Notes under the pieces: generated by a model | Told to the model about the DNA's origin: nothing | The model's database searches: none | Seen by the model: the letters and a program-made list of their open reading frames with translations, nothing else | Translations under genes and position numbers: made by a program | Shown here: positions 43,779-54,944 of the stretch, piece by piece | How the letters are laid out: each line of letters starts with the position of its first letter | Numbering within the stretch: the first letter of the stretch is position 1 | Source: Streptomyces mayonensis | GTDB lineage: Bacteria; Actinomycetota; Actinomycetes; Streptomycetales; Streptomycetaceae | DNA length: 64,000 bases | Direction of reading: 5' to 3' | NCBI RefSeq assembly: GCF_018982965.1 | Contig: NZ_JACBYP010000002.1 | Coordinates: 93,720-157,719 of the forward strand

Positions 43779-45214
43779 GCCGGTTCCCCGGCGAGCAGCG
43801 CGTCGACCGCCGTGCGGAAGCGGGCGCGGCGGGTGGCCGCCTCGTCGGCGGAGACGCGGGGTTCGTACACCGCGGCGGGGCCCGCGTCGGGCAGCGCGTC
43901 GGCGAGGGCCAGGGACGGGTCCGCGCCGAGCCGGGCCAGGGCGGCGGCGCCGAGCGCGGTGGCGTCGGGCAGGGCGGACACCTCCACGGGGCGTTGCAGC
44001 AGGTCGGCCTGGGTCTGCATGAGCAGGGCGGAGCGGGTGAGGCCGCCGTCGACACGCAGGACCGTCAGCGGCGCGCCGAGGTCGGCCGCCGCGCCGTCGG
44101 CGAGTTCGGCGACCTGGGCGGCGATGCCCTCGCACAGGGCGCGCACCAGGTGCCCGGGGGTGGTGTCGAGGCAGAGTCCGGTGAGCGAGCCGCGCAGGTC
44201 CCCGCGCCACCAGGGGGCGGCGAGGCCCGCCAGTGCCGGGACGAAGGTGACGCCGCCGGCGTCGGACACCGTCGCGCCGGTGGGGTCGAGGTCGGCGGCG
44301 CCCCGGACGACGCCGAGGTCGGTGAGCCAGCGCACGGCGGAGGCGGCCGTGTACACCTGGCCGTCCAGGCAGTAGTCGGTGCGTCCGCCGATCCGCCGGG
44401 CGACGCAGGCCGCCAGGCCCGAGTCGCCCCGGCGCGGTGTGCCGCCGGTGTCGGCGAGCAGGAAGGCGCCGGTGCCGTAGGTGCACTTGACCGCGCCGGG
44501 CTCGGTGACGCGCTGGGCGAGCAGTGCGGCCTGCTGGTCGACGGCGAGTCCGGTGAGCGGGAGCCTGAGGCCGAAGGCGTGGGTCGTGCCGACGTGGGCG
44601 GCGTTGTCCACGACGTCCGGGAGCTGTTCGTCTCCCAGCCCGTACAGCTCCAGGGCGCGGGGCGACCAGTCGGTGCGGTCGAGGTCGAGGAGCTGGGTGC
44701 GGGAGGCGGTCGCGGCGTCGGTGACGCGGGCGCCGGTGAGCCGGTGGACCAGCCAGGCGTCGGAGGTGGTGACGCAGCCCTCACGGGTGAGGTGCCGTCG
44801 CATCCAGGCCATTTTCGGGGCGGCGAAGTACGGGTCGAGCGGCAGACCGGTCAGCTGCCGCAACTCGTCGGCGTGGTCGGCGAGTCCGGTGCACACGGTC
44901 TCCGCGCGGCGGTCCTGCCAGACCAGCGCGTCGCTGAGCGGACGCCCGGTGTGCGGGTCCCAGGCGAGCACCGTCTCGCCCTGGTTGGCCAGCCCCAGCG
45001 CCGTGACGGGCTCGCCCGCGTCGGCCAGGGCCCGGCGCCCGGCGTCGAGCACCGAGGCGTACAGCTCCTCCGGGTCGGCCTCCACCCGGCCGCCGGGCAG
45101 GTGCCGGGGGCGGACCCCGGCGAAACCGGCGCCGAGGACGCCGCGTTCGGGGCAGACGACCAGGGCCTTGGTGCCTGAGGTGCCCTGGTCGACGGCGAGT
45201 ACCGGACCTGTCAT
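43775..45214 (-). CDS. Glycerol-kinase-like FGGY kinase
   Basis: A 479-residue FGGY sugar kinase: LAVDQGTSGTKALVV phosphate-1 motif, ALGLANQGETVLAWDPHTGRPLSDALVWQDRR and YFAAPKMAWMRRH match glycerol kinase; CTYGTGAFLL, GLAAPWWRGDLRG and LRVDGGLTRSALLMQTQADLL follow. It lacks some GlpK details, so another polyol (for example erythritol) is possible, but the downstream GlpA-like enzyme favours glycerol. ATG 45214 after GAAAGGGG. First gene of the operon, with a promoter at 45324-45351. Confidence 0.87.
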   Translation of the reverse strand: MTGPVLAVDQGTSGTKALVVCPERGVLGAGFAGVRPRHLPGGRVEADPEELYASVLDAGRRALADAGEPVTALGLANQGETVLAWDPHTGRPLSDALVWQDRRAETVCTGLADHADELRQLTGLPLDPYFAAPKMAWMRRHLTREGCVTTSDAWLVHRLTGARVTDAATASRTQLLDLDRTDWSPRALELYGLGDEQLPDVVDNAAHVGTTHAFGLRLPLTGLAVDQQAALLAQRVTEPGAVKCTYGTGAFLLADTGGTPRRGDSGLAACVARRIGGRTDYCLDGQVYTAASAVRWLTDLGVVRGAADLDPTGATVSDAGGVTFVPALAGLAAPWWRGDLRGSLTGLCLDTTPGHLVRALCEGIAAQVAELADGAAADLGAPLTVLRVDGGLTRSALLMQTQADLLQRPVEVSALPDATALGAAALARLGADPSLALADALPDAGPAAVYEPRVSADEAATRRARFRTAVDALLAGEPA

Positions 45215-45230
45215 GGCGCCCCTTTCCGGT

Positions 45231-45275
45231 TCGCGCCGACGGGCTCGGCGATGTCGTGCCGACGGGCTCGGCGAT
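45231..45275. repeat. 23-bp tandem duplication
   Basis: TCG-Y-GCCGACGGGCTCGGCGAT occurs at 45231-45252 and again at 45254-45275, period 23. It lies in the leader of the kinase operon. Each copy contains a GCCGACGGGCTCGGC inverted repeat able to form a small hairpin. Confidence 0.7.
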
Positions 45276-45323
45276 CAGGTGCGCCAGCCTGCCGCTGTGC
45301 GCACTCCGCGTCAAGTACCCCTG

Positions 45324-45351
45324 ACTGTAGGTCAGTTCGTGCAGGTGACAA
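45324..45351 (-). promoter_or_regulatory. Promoter of the kinase operon
   Basis: Minus-strand TTGTCA (45346-45351) and TACAGT (45324-45329) with a 16-bp spacer. The -10 overlaps an inverted repeat CTGAC-TGTAG-GTCAG (45321-45335) that could be an operator. It gives a leader of about 100 bases containing the 23-bp duplication. Confidence 0.5.
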
Positions 45352-45376
45352 CGCATGTAGCCCGACTCTGCCGAAA

Positions 45377-45452
45377 CTGAACAGAGGCGGAACCTCCGCC
45401 TCTATAGTGTCCGCCGACCGCTTACGACCGTGTCCGCCGACCGCGTACGACC
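45377..45452 (+). promoter_or_regulatory. Palindrome in promoter plus 23-bp tandem repeat
   Basis: GAGGCGGA-ACC-TCCGCCTC (45384-45402) is a perfect 8+3+8 palindrome directly abutting TATAGT (45403-45408), a good -10. A weak -35 CTGAAC at 45377 gives a 20-bp spacer. GTGTCCGCCGACCGCNTACGACC then repeats in tandem at 45407-45429 and 45430-45452. It faces the hypothetical protein/permease genes. Confidence 0.55.
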
Positions 45453-45579
45453 ACCGCACCGCCGCCCCCGGGGAGGGCTGTTTGTCACGCCGGCCTGCCG
45501 TCCCGCACGTCCCGTCCCTCCTGCCCGTCCCTTCCGTCCTGCCCGTCCCGCCCGTTCCGCTCCCGGCGGCCGGCATCTG

Positions 45580-46587
45580 ATGGCCAGGGACGGAGCACAG
45601 CCCGCCTACGACCCGGCCGGCCACGACGGCGCGCTGCGCTCCGCCCTGCAGGAGGTGCGCGCCGGGCGCTGGATGTCGATGCGGATCCTGCTGGAGCAGA
45701 CCGGTTCCTGGTCGCAGTGGACCCGGCGGACGCAGGTGCTGGCCGCGTCGGCCGCCGGTACGGACGTGGTGCGGGCCTGGCTGGCGGAGGAGCCGCGCAG
45801 CGTGACCGCAGCCGTGATGCACGCCCGGGTCGCCGTGGAGCGCGCGCTGCGGGCGCACCGCGAGGAGCACCGCCGCACGCAGGAGTTGTGGCTCCAGGCC
45901 TGGCACGCCTGCGACGCGGCGACGCGTTCGGCGCCGCACGACCCGGTGCCGTGGGTGTGTCTGCTGGCGCTGGCCCGGCTGGACGAGGGGCAGCGCTGGG
46001 ACGAGCACCGGATGGCACCGCCCGAGCCGATGCTGCCGGCGGGCCCGTGGGGGCTGCTGGCGGAGGCGGACAAGCGGGACCCGTGCAACCGGGAGGCCCA
46101 TCACCGCATGCTCCAGTTCCTGTACCCCAGGGGCGCCTCGGACCGGTTGGCCCGGGCGGCGGGGTTCGCGCAGTGGGCTGCGGGTTCGGCGCCGCCGGGC
46201 TCGGCCCTGCACGTGCTGCCGCTGTACGTGCGGGTGGAGCGCTTCCGCCGCAGGGGCGCCCGGGAGGCGGCGCCGGCCCTGCACTGGGCGGCCGAGGACG
46301 CCGCCCGTGAGGCGCGACAGGCGTTCGACTCCTGGTTCGCGCCCTGCCCGCAGGACGAACGGTCCCTGCCGGATCTGAACCACCTGGCCCACGCCCTGTG
46401 GGGCGCTCTCCGGTTCCGGGAGGCGGACCAGGTGTTCGACGCGCTCGGCCCCTACTGGACGCCGCTGCCCTGGGCCTGCCGGGTCCCGGGCGGCGACGGT
46501 TCCGGCCGGCGGGCCGTGGAGGCCTTCCTCCAGGCCCGTACGCGGTGCCGCTCGGCCGTCCGCGGCGGCGGCCGGCGGCGCCACTGA
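45580..46587 (+). CDS. Helical hypothetical protein
   Basis: A 335-residue soluble, Ala/Arg/Trp-rich, probably all-helical protein with repeat-like stretches (ELWLQAWHACDAATRSAPHDPVPWVCLLALARLDEG, REAHHRMLQFLYPRG, HALWGALRFREADQVFDALGPYW) resembling degenerate TPRs. I recognise it only as a conserved Streptomyces hypothetical protein. ATG 45580 has a weak site; the frame is open back to GTG 45430 inside the tandem repeats, so the true start is uncertain. It precedes the permease gene by 31 bases in the same direction and is likely co-transcribed with it. Confidence 0.75.
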   Translation: MARDGAQPAYDPAGHDGALRSALQEVRAGRWMSMRILLEQTGSWSQWTRRTQVLAASAAGTDVVRAWLAEEPRSVTAAVMHARVAVERALRAHREEHRRTQELWLQAWHACDAATRSAPHDPVPWVCLLALARLDEGQRWDEHRMAPPEPMLPAGPWGLLAEADKRDPCNREAHHRMLQFLYPRGASDRLARAAGFAQWAAGSAPPGSALHVLPLYVRVERFRRRGAREAAPALHWAAEDAAREARQAFDSWFAPCPQDERSLPDLNHLAHALWGALRFREADQVFDALGPYWTPLPWACRVPGGDGSGRRAVEAFLQARTRCRSAVRGGGRRRH

Positions 46588-46618
46588 CCCCCCACCCTTC
46601 CGTCCCCGGAGGTCTGCC

Positions 46619-48163
46619 ATGTCCCGCCCCTCTGAACCGCCCGCCGCCGGCCGGCACTCGGCGTCCGGCGCCGCGACCGACGAGGAACAGCGCCTGCGCG
46701 AACTCGGCTACCGGCCGGTACTGGCCCGCCGCATGGGCGGCTTCGGCAACTTCGCGATCAGTTTCTCGGTGATCTCGATCCTGTCCGGCTGCATGACCCT
46801 GTACGGCTTCGGCCTGGGCACCGGCGGCCCCGCGGTGATGCTGTGGGGCTGGGCGGGCGTCGGCCTGTTCGTGCTGTGCGTCGGGATGGCGCTGGCCGAG
46901 GTCACCAGCGCCTATCCGACGTCGGGCGCGCTGTACTACATGGCCGACCGGCTCGGCGGCCGCCGCTGGGGCTGGTACACGGGCTGGCTGAACCTGCTGG
47001 GGCTGCTCGGCGCGATCGCCGGGATCGACTACGGGGCGGCGCTGTTCACGGGCGCGTTCCTCAACCTCCAGTGGGGCTTCGCGCCGACGCCGGAGAAGAC
47101 GATGCTGATCTTCATGGCGATCCTGCTGCTGCACGCCGTGCTCAACCTGTTCGGGGTGCGGCTGGTCAGCGTCCTCAACTCGGTGAGCGTGTGGTGGCAC
47201 CTGGCCGGTGTGGCGCTGATCGTCGGCGCCCTGGTGATCGTCCCGGACCACCACCAGTCGCCGTCCTTCGTCTTCACCGAGTTCGTCAACGACACCGGCT
47301 GGGAGAACCCGCTGTACGTGGCGGCGATCGGGCTGCTGCTCGCCCAGTACACCTTCTCCGGCTACGACGCCTCCGCCCACCTGTCCGAGGAGACCTCGAA
47401 CGCCTCGGTGTCGGCGGCGCGCGGCATCGTGCGGGCCATCTGGGTGTCGTGGCTGGCGGGCTTCGTGCTGCTGGCCGGGCTGACCTTCGCCATCCAGGAC
47501 TACGCCGCGACCCGGGACACCGCGACCGGGGTGCCGCCCGCCCAGATCCTCCTCGACGGCCTGGGCACGGACGGTGCGAGCGCGCTGCTGCTCGTGGTGA
47601 TCGTGGCGCAGTTGTTCTGCGGCAACGCCGAGGTGGCCGCCGCCAGCCGGATGGTGTTCGCGTTCAGCCGCGACGGCGCCCTGCCCGGCTCGTCCCTGTG
47701 GCGCAGGGTCTCGGCCCGCACCCAGACGCCGGTGCCCGCGGTGTGGCTGTCGGTGGCGGTGGCCTGCCTGCTCGCGGTGCCGTCCCTGTACTCGGCGACG
47801 GCGTACGGCGCGGTGACCGCGATCAACGTCATCGGCATCACCCCGGCGTACGCCATCCCGGTGCTGCTGCGGCTGCGCGCGGGCGACCGGTTCACGCCGG
47901 GACCGTGGAACCTGGGGCGGTGGAGCAGGCCGGTCGGCTGGGTCGCGGTGGCGTGGGTGGCGTTCGTCACCGTGCTGTTCTGCCTGCCGCAGGCGTCGCC
48001 GGTGACGGTCGACACGATGAACTACGCCGCGGTCGCCCTGGCCGTCGTACTGGTACTGGCCACGGTGTGGTGGTTCGTCGCCCGCCGTTCGTACGGCACT
48101 CCGACGACGGCGGCCTACGGCGACGACCGTGAGCAGCAGGAACTGGCCGAGGGCATCGTCTGA
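46619..48163 (+). CDS. APC-family amino acid permease
   Basis: A 514-residue membrane protein with 12 predicted helices, of the amino-acid/choline (GABA permease-like) branch. ISFSVISILSGCMTLYGFGLGTGGP in helix 1 and GMALAEVTSAYPTSGALYYMA in helix 2 are the family signatures, followed by YTFSGYDASAHLSEET and SRMVFAFSRDGALP. ATG 46619 with GGAGGTCTGCC upstream. It would import GABA, choline or a related amine. The neighbouring gene gives no further clue to substrate. Confidence 0.92.
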   Translation: MSRPSEPPAAGRHSASGAATDEEQRLRELGYRPVLARRMGGFGNFAISFSVISILSGCMTLYGFGLGTGGPAVMLWGWAGVGLFVLCVGMALAEVTSAYPTSGALYYMADRLGGRRWGWYTGWLNLLGLLGAIAGIDYGAALFTGAFLNLQWGFAPTPEKTMLIFMAILLLHAVLNLFGVRLVSVLNSVSVWWHLAGVALIVGALVIVPDHHQSPSFVFTEFVNDTGWENPLYVAAIGLLLAQYTFSGYDASAHLSEETSNASVSAARGIVRAIWVSWLAGFVLLAGLTFAIQDYAATRDTATGVPPAQILLDGLGTDGASALLLVVIVAQLFCGNAEVAAASRMVFAFSRDGALPGSSLWRRVSARTQTPVPAVWLSVAVACLLAVPSLYSATAYGAVTAINVIGITPAYAIPVLLRLRAGDRFTPGPWNLGRWSRPVGWVAVAWVAFVTVLFCLPQASPVTVDTMNYAAVALAVVLVLATVWWFVARRSYGTPTTAAYGDDREQQELAEGIV

Positions 48164-48373
48164 GGCGCCCCGGTCCGCCCCTCGGCGCGGTACGGGGCAC
48201 CGCCCGGGATGCGGCAGGATGAGCCCTCGCGCGGGTCGAACTGCCTTGCGGACCGGCGTAGTCGCGCATCCCCCATCCCGTAGGCATCGAGCAGGTGACG
48301 ACGACGTGACGAGTGATCACATCAGGGTGTCGGCGAGCGGTTGTGCCGCCGGTGTGCCCCGTGGAGGCGAGCG

Positions 48374-49468
48374 GTGACCGAGGAGCTGACCATGGACCAC
48401 CTGATGCCCGCCGGCATCGCGCTGGGTGCGGGGCTGCTGGGGGCGTTCCTGCTGCGTCTGCTGCTGCGCTGGCTGGCGGGGCACGCGGGGCGCACCCGCT
48501 GGGGCGGTGACGACGTCATCGTGGCGGCGCTGCGCACGGTGGCGCCGTGGGCGGCGGTCGCGGGCGGCGTGGCGGGGGCGGCGGCCGCGCTGCCGCTGAC
48601 GCGGGCGGTGCAGCACAGTGTCAACCAGGTGCTGACGGTGCTGCTGATCTTCGTGGCGACGGTGACGGCCGCGCGGGTGGTCGCCGGTCTGGTGCGGACG
48701 GTGACGACGTCGCGTTCGGGGGTCGCCGGGTCGGCCACGATCTTCGTCAACATCACCCGGATCCTCGTGCTGGCCATCGGCTTCCTGGTGATGCTGCAGA
48801 CACTGGGCGTGTCCATCGCGCCGATGCTCACCGCCCTCGGCGTCGGCGGCCTGGCGGTCGCGCTGGCCCTCCAGGACACGCTGGCCAACCTCTTCGCGGG
48901 CATTCACATCCTCGCCTCCAAGACCGTGCAGCCGGGCGACTACATCCAGCTCAGCAGCGGCGAGGAGGGCTACGTCGAGGACATCAACTGGCGGCAGACC
49001 ACCGTCCGGGAACTGTCGAACAACCTGGTCGTGATCCCGAACGGACAGCTCGCCAAGTCGAACATGACCAACTTCATGCGGCCCGAGCAGCAGCTGACGA
49101 TCCTGGTCCAGGCCGGCGTCTCCTACGACAGCGACCTGGAGCACGTGGAGCGCGTGACGACCGAGGTGGTCGCCGAGGTGATGACGGAGATCACCGGTGC
49201 GGTGCCGGAGCACGAGCCGGCGGTGCGCTTCCACACCTTCGGCGACTCGCGGATCGGGTTCACGGTGATCCTCGGCGTCGGCGAGTTCAGCGACCAGTAC
49301 CGGATCAAGCACGAGTTCATCAAGCGTCTGCACAAGCGCTACCGCGCGGAGGGCATCCGCATCCCGTCACCTGCCCGCACCGTCGCGCTCCAGCAGGGGG
49401 CCGTGGTGTTCCCGCAGCAGCGGACGGGCGAGGAGCGGGCGGGCGGAGAGACCGTCCCGTCGGCCTGA
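48374..49468 (+). CDS. MscS-type mechanosensitive channel
   Basis: A 364-residue channel with an N-terminal helix (about 10-30), two more at about 50-70 and 80-105, then the pore helix and beta domain of MscS (LGVGGLAVALALQDTLANLFAGIHILASKTVQPGDYIQL, EEGYVEDINWRQTTVREL, NNLVVIPNGQLAKSNMTNF). It opens under membrane tension to relieve osmotic stress. GTG 48374 follows GGAGG. It is a monocistronic gene; its stop codon borders a 23-bp tandem duplication. Confidence 0.92.
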   Translation: MTEELTMDHLMPAGIALGAGLLGAFLLRLLLRWLAGHAGRTRWGGDDVIVAALRTVAPWAAVAGGVAGAAAALPLTRAVQHSVNQVLTVLLIFVATVTAARVVAGLVRTVTTSRSGVAGSATIFVNITRILVLAIGFLVMLQTLGVSIAPMLTALGVGGLAVALALQDTLANLFAGIHILASKTVQPGDYIQLSSGEEGYVEDINWRQTTVRELSNNLVVIPNGQLAKSNMTNFMRPEQQLTILVQAGVSYDSDLEHVERVTTEVVAEVMTEITGAVPEHEPAVRFHTFGDSRIGFTVILGVGEFSDQYRIKHEFIKRLHKRYRAEGIRIPSPARTVALQQGAVVFPQQRTGEERAGGETVPSA

Positions 49469-49513
49469 CCGGACCCGGTTTCGACCAGATACCGGGCCCG
49501 GTTTCGACCAGAT
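49468..49513. repeat. 23-bp tandem duplication after mscS
   Basis: Two adjacent 23-base units, 49468-49490 and 49491-49513, differ at one base (ACCGG-R-CCCGGTTTCGACCAGAT). They are located exactly at the channel stop codon and about 130 bases before the isocitrate dehydrogenase start. Each unit contains CCGGRCCCGG, a near-palindrome. Confidence 0.8.
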
Positions 49514-49642
49514 GTTCGATACAAGGTCGCACGGCAGGGTGTGCAGGGTGTCCTGAATCTCCGTGCGACCCCTGTCGAGCCGAGGTCGATCACGAGATAT
49601 CTTGATGTCGAGCAATGTTGCAGACGTGGAGCGGAGCACCCG

Positions 49643-51862
<2,220 letters not shown>

Positions 51863-51892
51863 CCCTTCGCGCCGCCGGCCCGCACGGGCCCC

Positions 51893-51926
51893 GCACCCCG
51901 TCTCCGTCCCCTCGGAGGCGGGGTGC
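51893..51926 (+). terminator. Terminator after icd
   Basis: A 14-position stem (GCACCCCG-T-CTCCG pairing with CGGAG-G-CGGGGTGC, one G.U) around the loop TCCCCT, 31 bases after the stop codon. Confidence 0.8.
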
Positions 51927-51964
51927 CCGTCTGTCGTCCTCCACGCCTTCGGGAGCAGCACCCC

Positions 51965-52762
51965 GTGACCCACGCCTCCGCCTCCTTCGCCCTCGTGCCG
52001 GGTGCCGCCGCGTCCCCGGTGATCCTGCACGTGCCCCACTCCTCCCGCGCGGTCCCGGCCGACGCCCGCCCCGGCATCGCCCTGTCCGACGCGGAGCTGG
52101 AGCGGGAGCTGGACCACATGACCGACGCGCACACGGCGGAGCTCGCCGAGGCCGCCGCGGGCCTGGCCGGCCGCACACCGTGGCGGTTCGTGAACCGGGC
52201 GTCGCGGCTGGTCGTCGACCCGGAGCGGTTCCCGGACGAGCGCGAGGAGATGGCGGCCGTCGGGATGGGCGCCGTCTACACGCGGACGTCGCACCGCGAG
52301 GTGCTGCGCGCTCCCGGCACGGACCCCGGGCCGCTGATCGAGCGGTACTTCCGGCCGTACGCGCGGGCGATGACCGAGGCGGTCGCCGACCGGCTCGCGG
52401 CCACCGGACGGGCGGTGATCATCGATGTGCACTCCTACCCGAGCGAGCCGCTGCCCTACGAGCTGCACGGCGACGGCCCGCGCCCGCCGGTCTGCCTGGG
52501 CACCGACCGCTTCCACACCCCGCCCGCACTGCTCGCGGCGGCCCGGAAGGCGTTCGCCCCGTGCGGGGAGACCGGCCTGGACAGCCCGTTCGCCGGGACG
52601 TACGTGCCGCTGGACTTCTACGGGCGGCGGGCGGAGGTCGGGGCGCTGATGGTGGAGATCCGCCGGGACACCTACATGACGGAGCCCGGCGGACCGGCCG
52701 GCCCCGGCCTCTCCCGCCTCGCGGCGTCCCTGGCGACGCTCGTCGACGCGGTGTCCGACTGA
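51965..52762 (+). CDS. N-formylglutamate amidohydrolase-family protein
   Basis: A 265-residue protein of the FGase family. [13 protein letters not shown] carries the first metal ligands, [14 protein letters not shown] follows, then [32 protein letters not shown] with the His/Asp pair, and [11 protein letters not shown]. It is a metal-dependent hydrolase acting on N-formyl-glutamate (histidine degradation) or a similar N-acyl amino acid. No other hut genes are near. GTG 51965 follows GGGAGCAGC; cytosolic. Confidence 0.9.
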   Translation: MTHASASFALVPGAAASPVILHVPHSSRAVPADARPGIALSDAELERELDHMTDAHTAELAEAAAGLAGRTPWRFVNRASRLVVDPERFPDEREEMAAVGMGAVYTRTSHREVLRAPGTDPGPLIERYFRPYARAMTEAVADRLAATGRAVIIDVHSYPSEPLPYELHGDGPRPPVCLGTDRFHTPPALLAAARKAFAPCGETGLDSPFAGTYVPLDFYGRRAEVGALMVEIRRDTYMTEPGGPAGPGLSRLAASLATLVDAVSD

Positions 52763-53161
52763 GCCGCACCCACACCGGGCCGACACGGCGCAACGCGGCA
52801 CGACAGGGGGCACGGCACAACAGGGCACGGCAGAGCACGGCGCGGCACCCGCGGACCCCACGGCGTGGCCCACCGTCCCCGCGCCGCGCCCCGCCGCCTC
52901 CGAACCCGGCGCCGCGTACCCGCACCCTCCAGGCCCACTGACCGCACCGCGCGACCCCACACCGCGCCCGCCCTTCCCGAACGGGCGCCCGCCAGTCCCG
53001 TACCGCTGCCCGCCGGCCCCGCAGCGCGGCCCACCGACCGCAGCGCGCAGGCCCACGCCTCACTCCGCCGACCGGGTGCCGTGGCCGGCCGGCCTGTTCG
53101 TGCCCACCGGCTGGAGCACTACCGCGCGACAGCCGGACCGGGGCGCGGCCAGGGTGGGGGG
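52763..53161. other. Non-coding GC-rich gap
   Basis: About 400 bases before the P450 gene. The first 90 bases hold decayed repeats of a GGCACGRCAN unit (52780-52860), the rest is Pro/Arg-rich in any frame with no start, site or recognisable domain. I see no gene in it. Confidence 0.5.
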
Positions 53162-54385
53162 ATGACCCAGGAGACCAGCACGCTGACCGGCCAGTCACCG
53201 CCCCCGGTGCGGGACTGGCCCGCCCTCGACCTGGACGGTCCGGAGTTCGACCCGGTCCTCGCCGGTCTGATGCGCGAGGGGCCGCTGACCCGGATCCGGT
53301 TGCCGCACGGCGAGGGCTGGGCGTGGCTGGCCACCCGGTACGAGGACGTGAAGGCGATCACCAACGATCCGCGCTTCGGGCGGGCCGAGGTGACGAGGCG
53401 GCAGATCACGCGGCTCGCCCCGCACTTCAAGCCGCGGCCCGGCTCCCTCGCCTTCGCCGATCAGCCCGACCACAACCGGCTGCGGCGCGCCGTCGCGGGC
53501 GCGTTCACCGTGGGCGCGGCCAAGCGGTTGCGGCCCCGGGCGCAGGAGATCCTGGACGGCCTCGTGGACGGGATCGTCCGGGACGGGCCGCCCGCGGACC
53601 TGGTCGAGCGGGTCCTGGAGCCCTTCCCGATCACCGTCGTCAGCGAGGTGATGGGCGTACCGGCCGCCGACCGGGAGCGGGTGCACTCCTGGACCCGGCA
53701 GATCATCTCCACCTCCGGCGGCGCCGAGGCCGCCGAGCAGGCCAAGCAGGGCCTGTACGGGTGGATCACCGAGACCGTCCGTGCCCGCGCCGGAAGCGAC
53801 GCCGAGGACGTGTACTCGATGCTCGGTGCGGCCGTGGGGCGGGGCGAGGTGGACGAGACGGAGGCCGTGGGACTCGCGGGGCCGCTGCAGATCGGCGGCG
53901 AGGCGGTCACGCACAACGTCGGGCAGATGCTGTTCCTGCTGCTCACCCGCCCCGGGCTGATGGCCCGGATGCGCGAGCGGCCCGAGGCCCGGGGCACGGC
54001 ACTGGACGAGCTGCTGCGCTGGATCTCGCACCGCACCTCGGTGGGCCTCGCCCGCATCGCCCTGGAGGACGTCGACGTGCGCGGGACACGCGTCGCCGCC
54101 GGCGAGCCGGTCTACGTCTCCTACCTGGCCGCCAACCGCGACCCGGACGTCTTCCCCGACCCGGACCGCATCGACCTGGACCGCGAGCCCAACCCGCACC
54201 TGGCGTACGGCAACGGGCACCACTTCTGCACGGGCGCCGTGCTGGCCCGGATGCAGACCGAGCTGCTGGTCGACACGCTGCTGGACCGGCTGCCGGGGCT
54301 GCGGCTCGCGGTCCCCGCCGAGCAGGTGGCCTGGCGTCGCAAGACCATGATCCGGGGCCCGCGCACGCTGCCCTGCACCTGGTAG
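53162..54385 (+). CDS. Cytochrome P450
   Basis: A 407-residue soluble bacterial P450. ExxR is ELLR (Glu-283, Arg-286), the heme loop is YGNGHHFCTGAVLAR with the axial Cys-356, and the PERF-like region is FPDPDRIDLDREPNPHLAYG. The I helix reads GPLQIGGEAVTHN, with Glu but without the usual adjacent Thr pair of the AGxDTT motif, which can alter oxygen activation. ATG 53162 follows a G-rich GGTGGGGGG. No ferredoxin or biosynthetic genes lie next to it, so the substrate is unknown. Confidence 0.93.
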   Translation: MTQETSTLTGQSPPPVRDWPALDLDGPEFDPVLAGLMREGPLTRIRLPHGEGWAWLATRYEDVKAITNDPRFGRAEVTRRQITRLAPHFKPRPGSLAFADQPDHNRLRRAVAGAFTVGAAKRLRPRAQEILDGLVDGIVRDGPPADLVERVLEPFPITVVSEVMGVPAADRERVHSWTRQIISTSGGAEAAEQAKQGLYGWITETVRARAGSDAEDVYSMLGAAVGRGEVDETEAVGLAGPLQIGGEAVTHNVGQMLFLLLTRPGLMARMRERPEARGTALDELLRWISHRTSVGLARIALEDVDVRGTRVAAGEPVYVSYLAANRDPDVFPDPDRIDLDREPNPHLAYGNGHHFCTGAVLARMQTELLVDTLLDRLPGLRLAVPAEQVAWRRKTMIRGPRTLPCTW

Positions 54386-54413
54386 GAGGCAGACGGCGGT
54401 GCGGCCGTGGGCC

Positions 54414-54944
54414 TCAGGCCCGCAGCCACTCCGTCACGACCACTTCCCCGCCGGTGCGCAGCCGCAGGGCGAACGGGCCCGCGGGCGGCGCGTCGCCGGT
54501 GAAGCGGCCCAGGTCGTCGGCGGTCAGCCGGGCGTACTCGCGCGGTCCGCTCAGCACCTCGATCCGCGCCGGTCGCGGCGGCAGCAGCTGGCCGATCAGG
54601 CCGTCCGGGGTGACCTCGACGTCGACGGTCACCGCGTCGGCCTGGAAGGTCAGCATCCGGGGCGGGTCCGTCTCGCCCCTGACCGGAATGCCGTCGACCA
54701 GCGAGTCGAAGGTCAGCTCGGCCACGCGGGCGTCGAGGTCGTGCAGCGCGAAGGCGTCGACGGCGACGCTCCGCAGCGCGGCCGGGACCGGGTCGAGGAT
54801 CGCGGCCGCCTGCCGCAGCTCCTCCTCCAGGAGACCGGAGTCCCAGTCGTCGTCCGGGAACGTCCCGTCGGTGGATCCGTCGGCCGGTCCGTCGCCGGAG
54901 CCGTCGAAGTCGTCGAAGCCGTACCGGTCGCTCGTGCCGCTCAT
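54414..54944 (-). CDS. Sigma-factor-linked hypothetical protein
   Basis: A 176-residue acidic protein. The first 35 residues are Asp/Gly-rich and disordered, followed by helices (LLEEELRQAAAIL) and a beta-rich body (LRSVAVDAFALHDLDARVAELTFDS, MLTFQADAVTVDVEVTPDGLIGQLLP, ARIEVLSG, GPFALRLRTGGEVVVTEWLRA). The start overlaps the sigma-factor stop (ATGA). Position suggests a partner or regulator of the sigma factor, but there is no zinc-binding or anti-sigma motif. I do not recognise a family. Confidence 0.78.
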   Translation of the reverse strand: MSGTSDRYGFDDFDGSGDGPADGSTDGTFPDDDWDSGLLEEELRQAAAILDPVPAALRSVAVDAFALHDLDARVAELTFDSLVDGIPVRGETDPPRMLTFQADAVTVDVEVTPDGLIGQLLPPRPARIEVLSGPREYARLTADDLGRFTGDAPPAGPFALRLRTGGEVVVTEWLRA

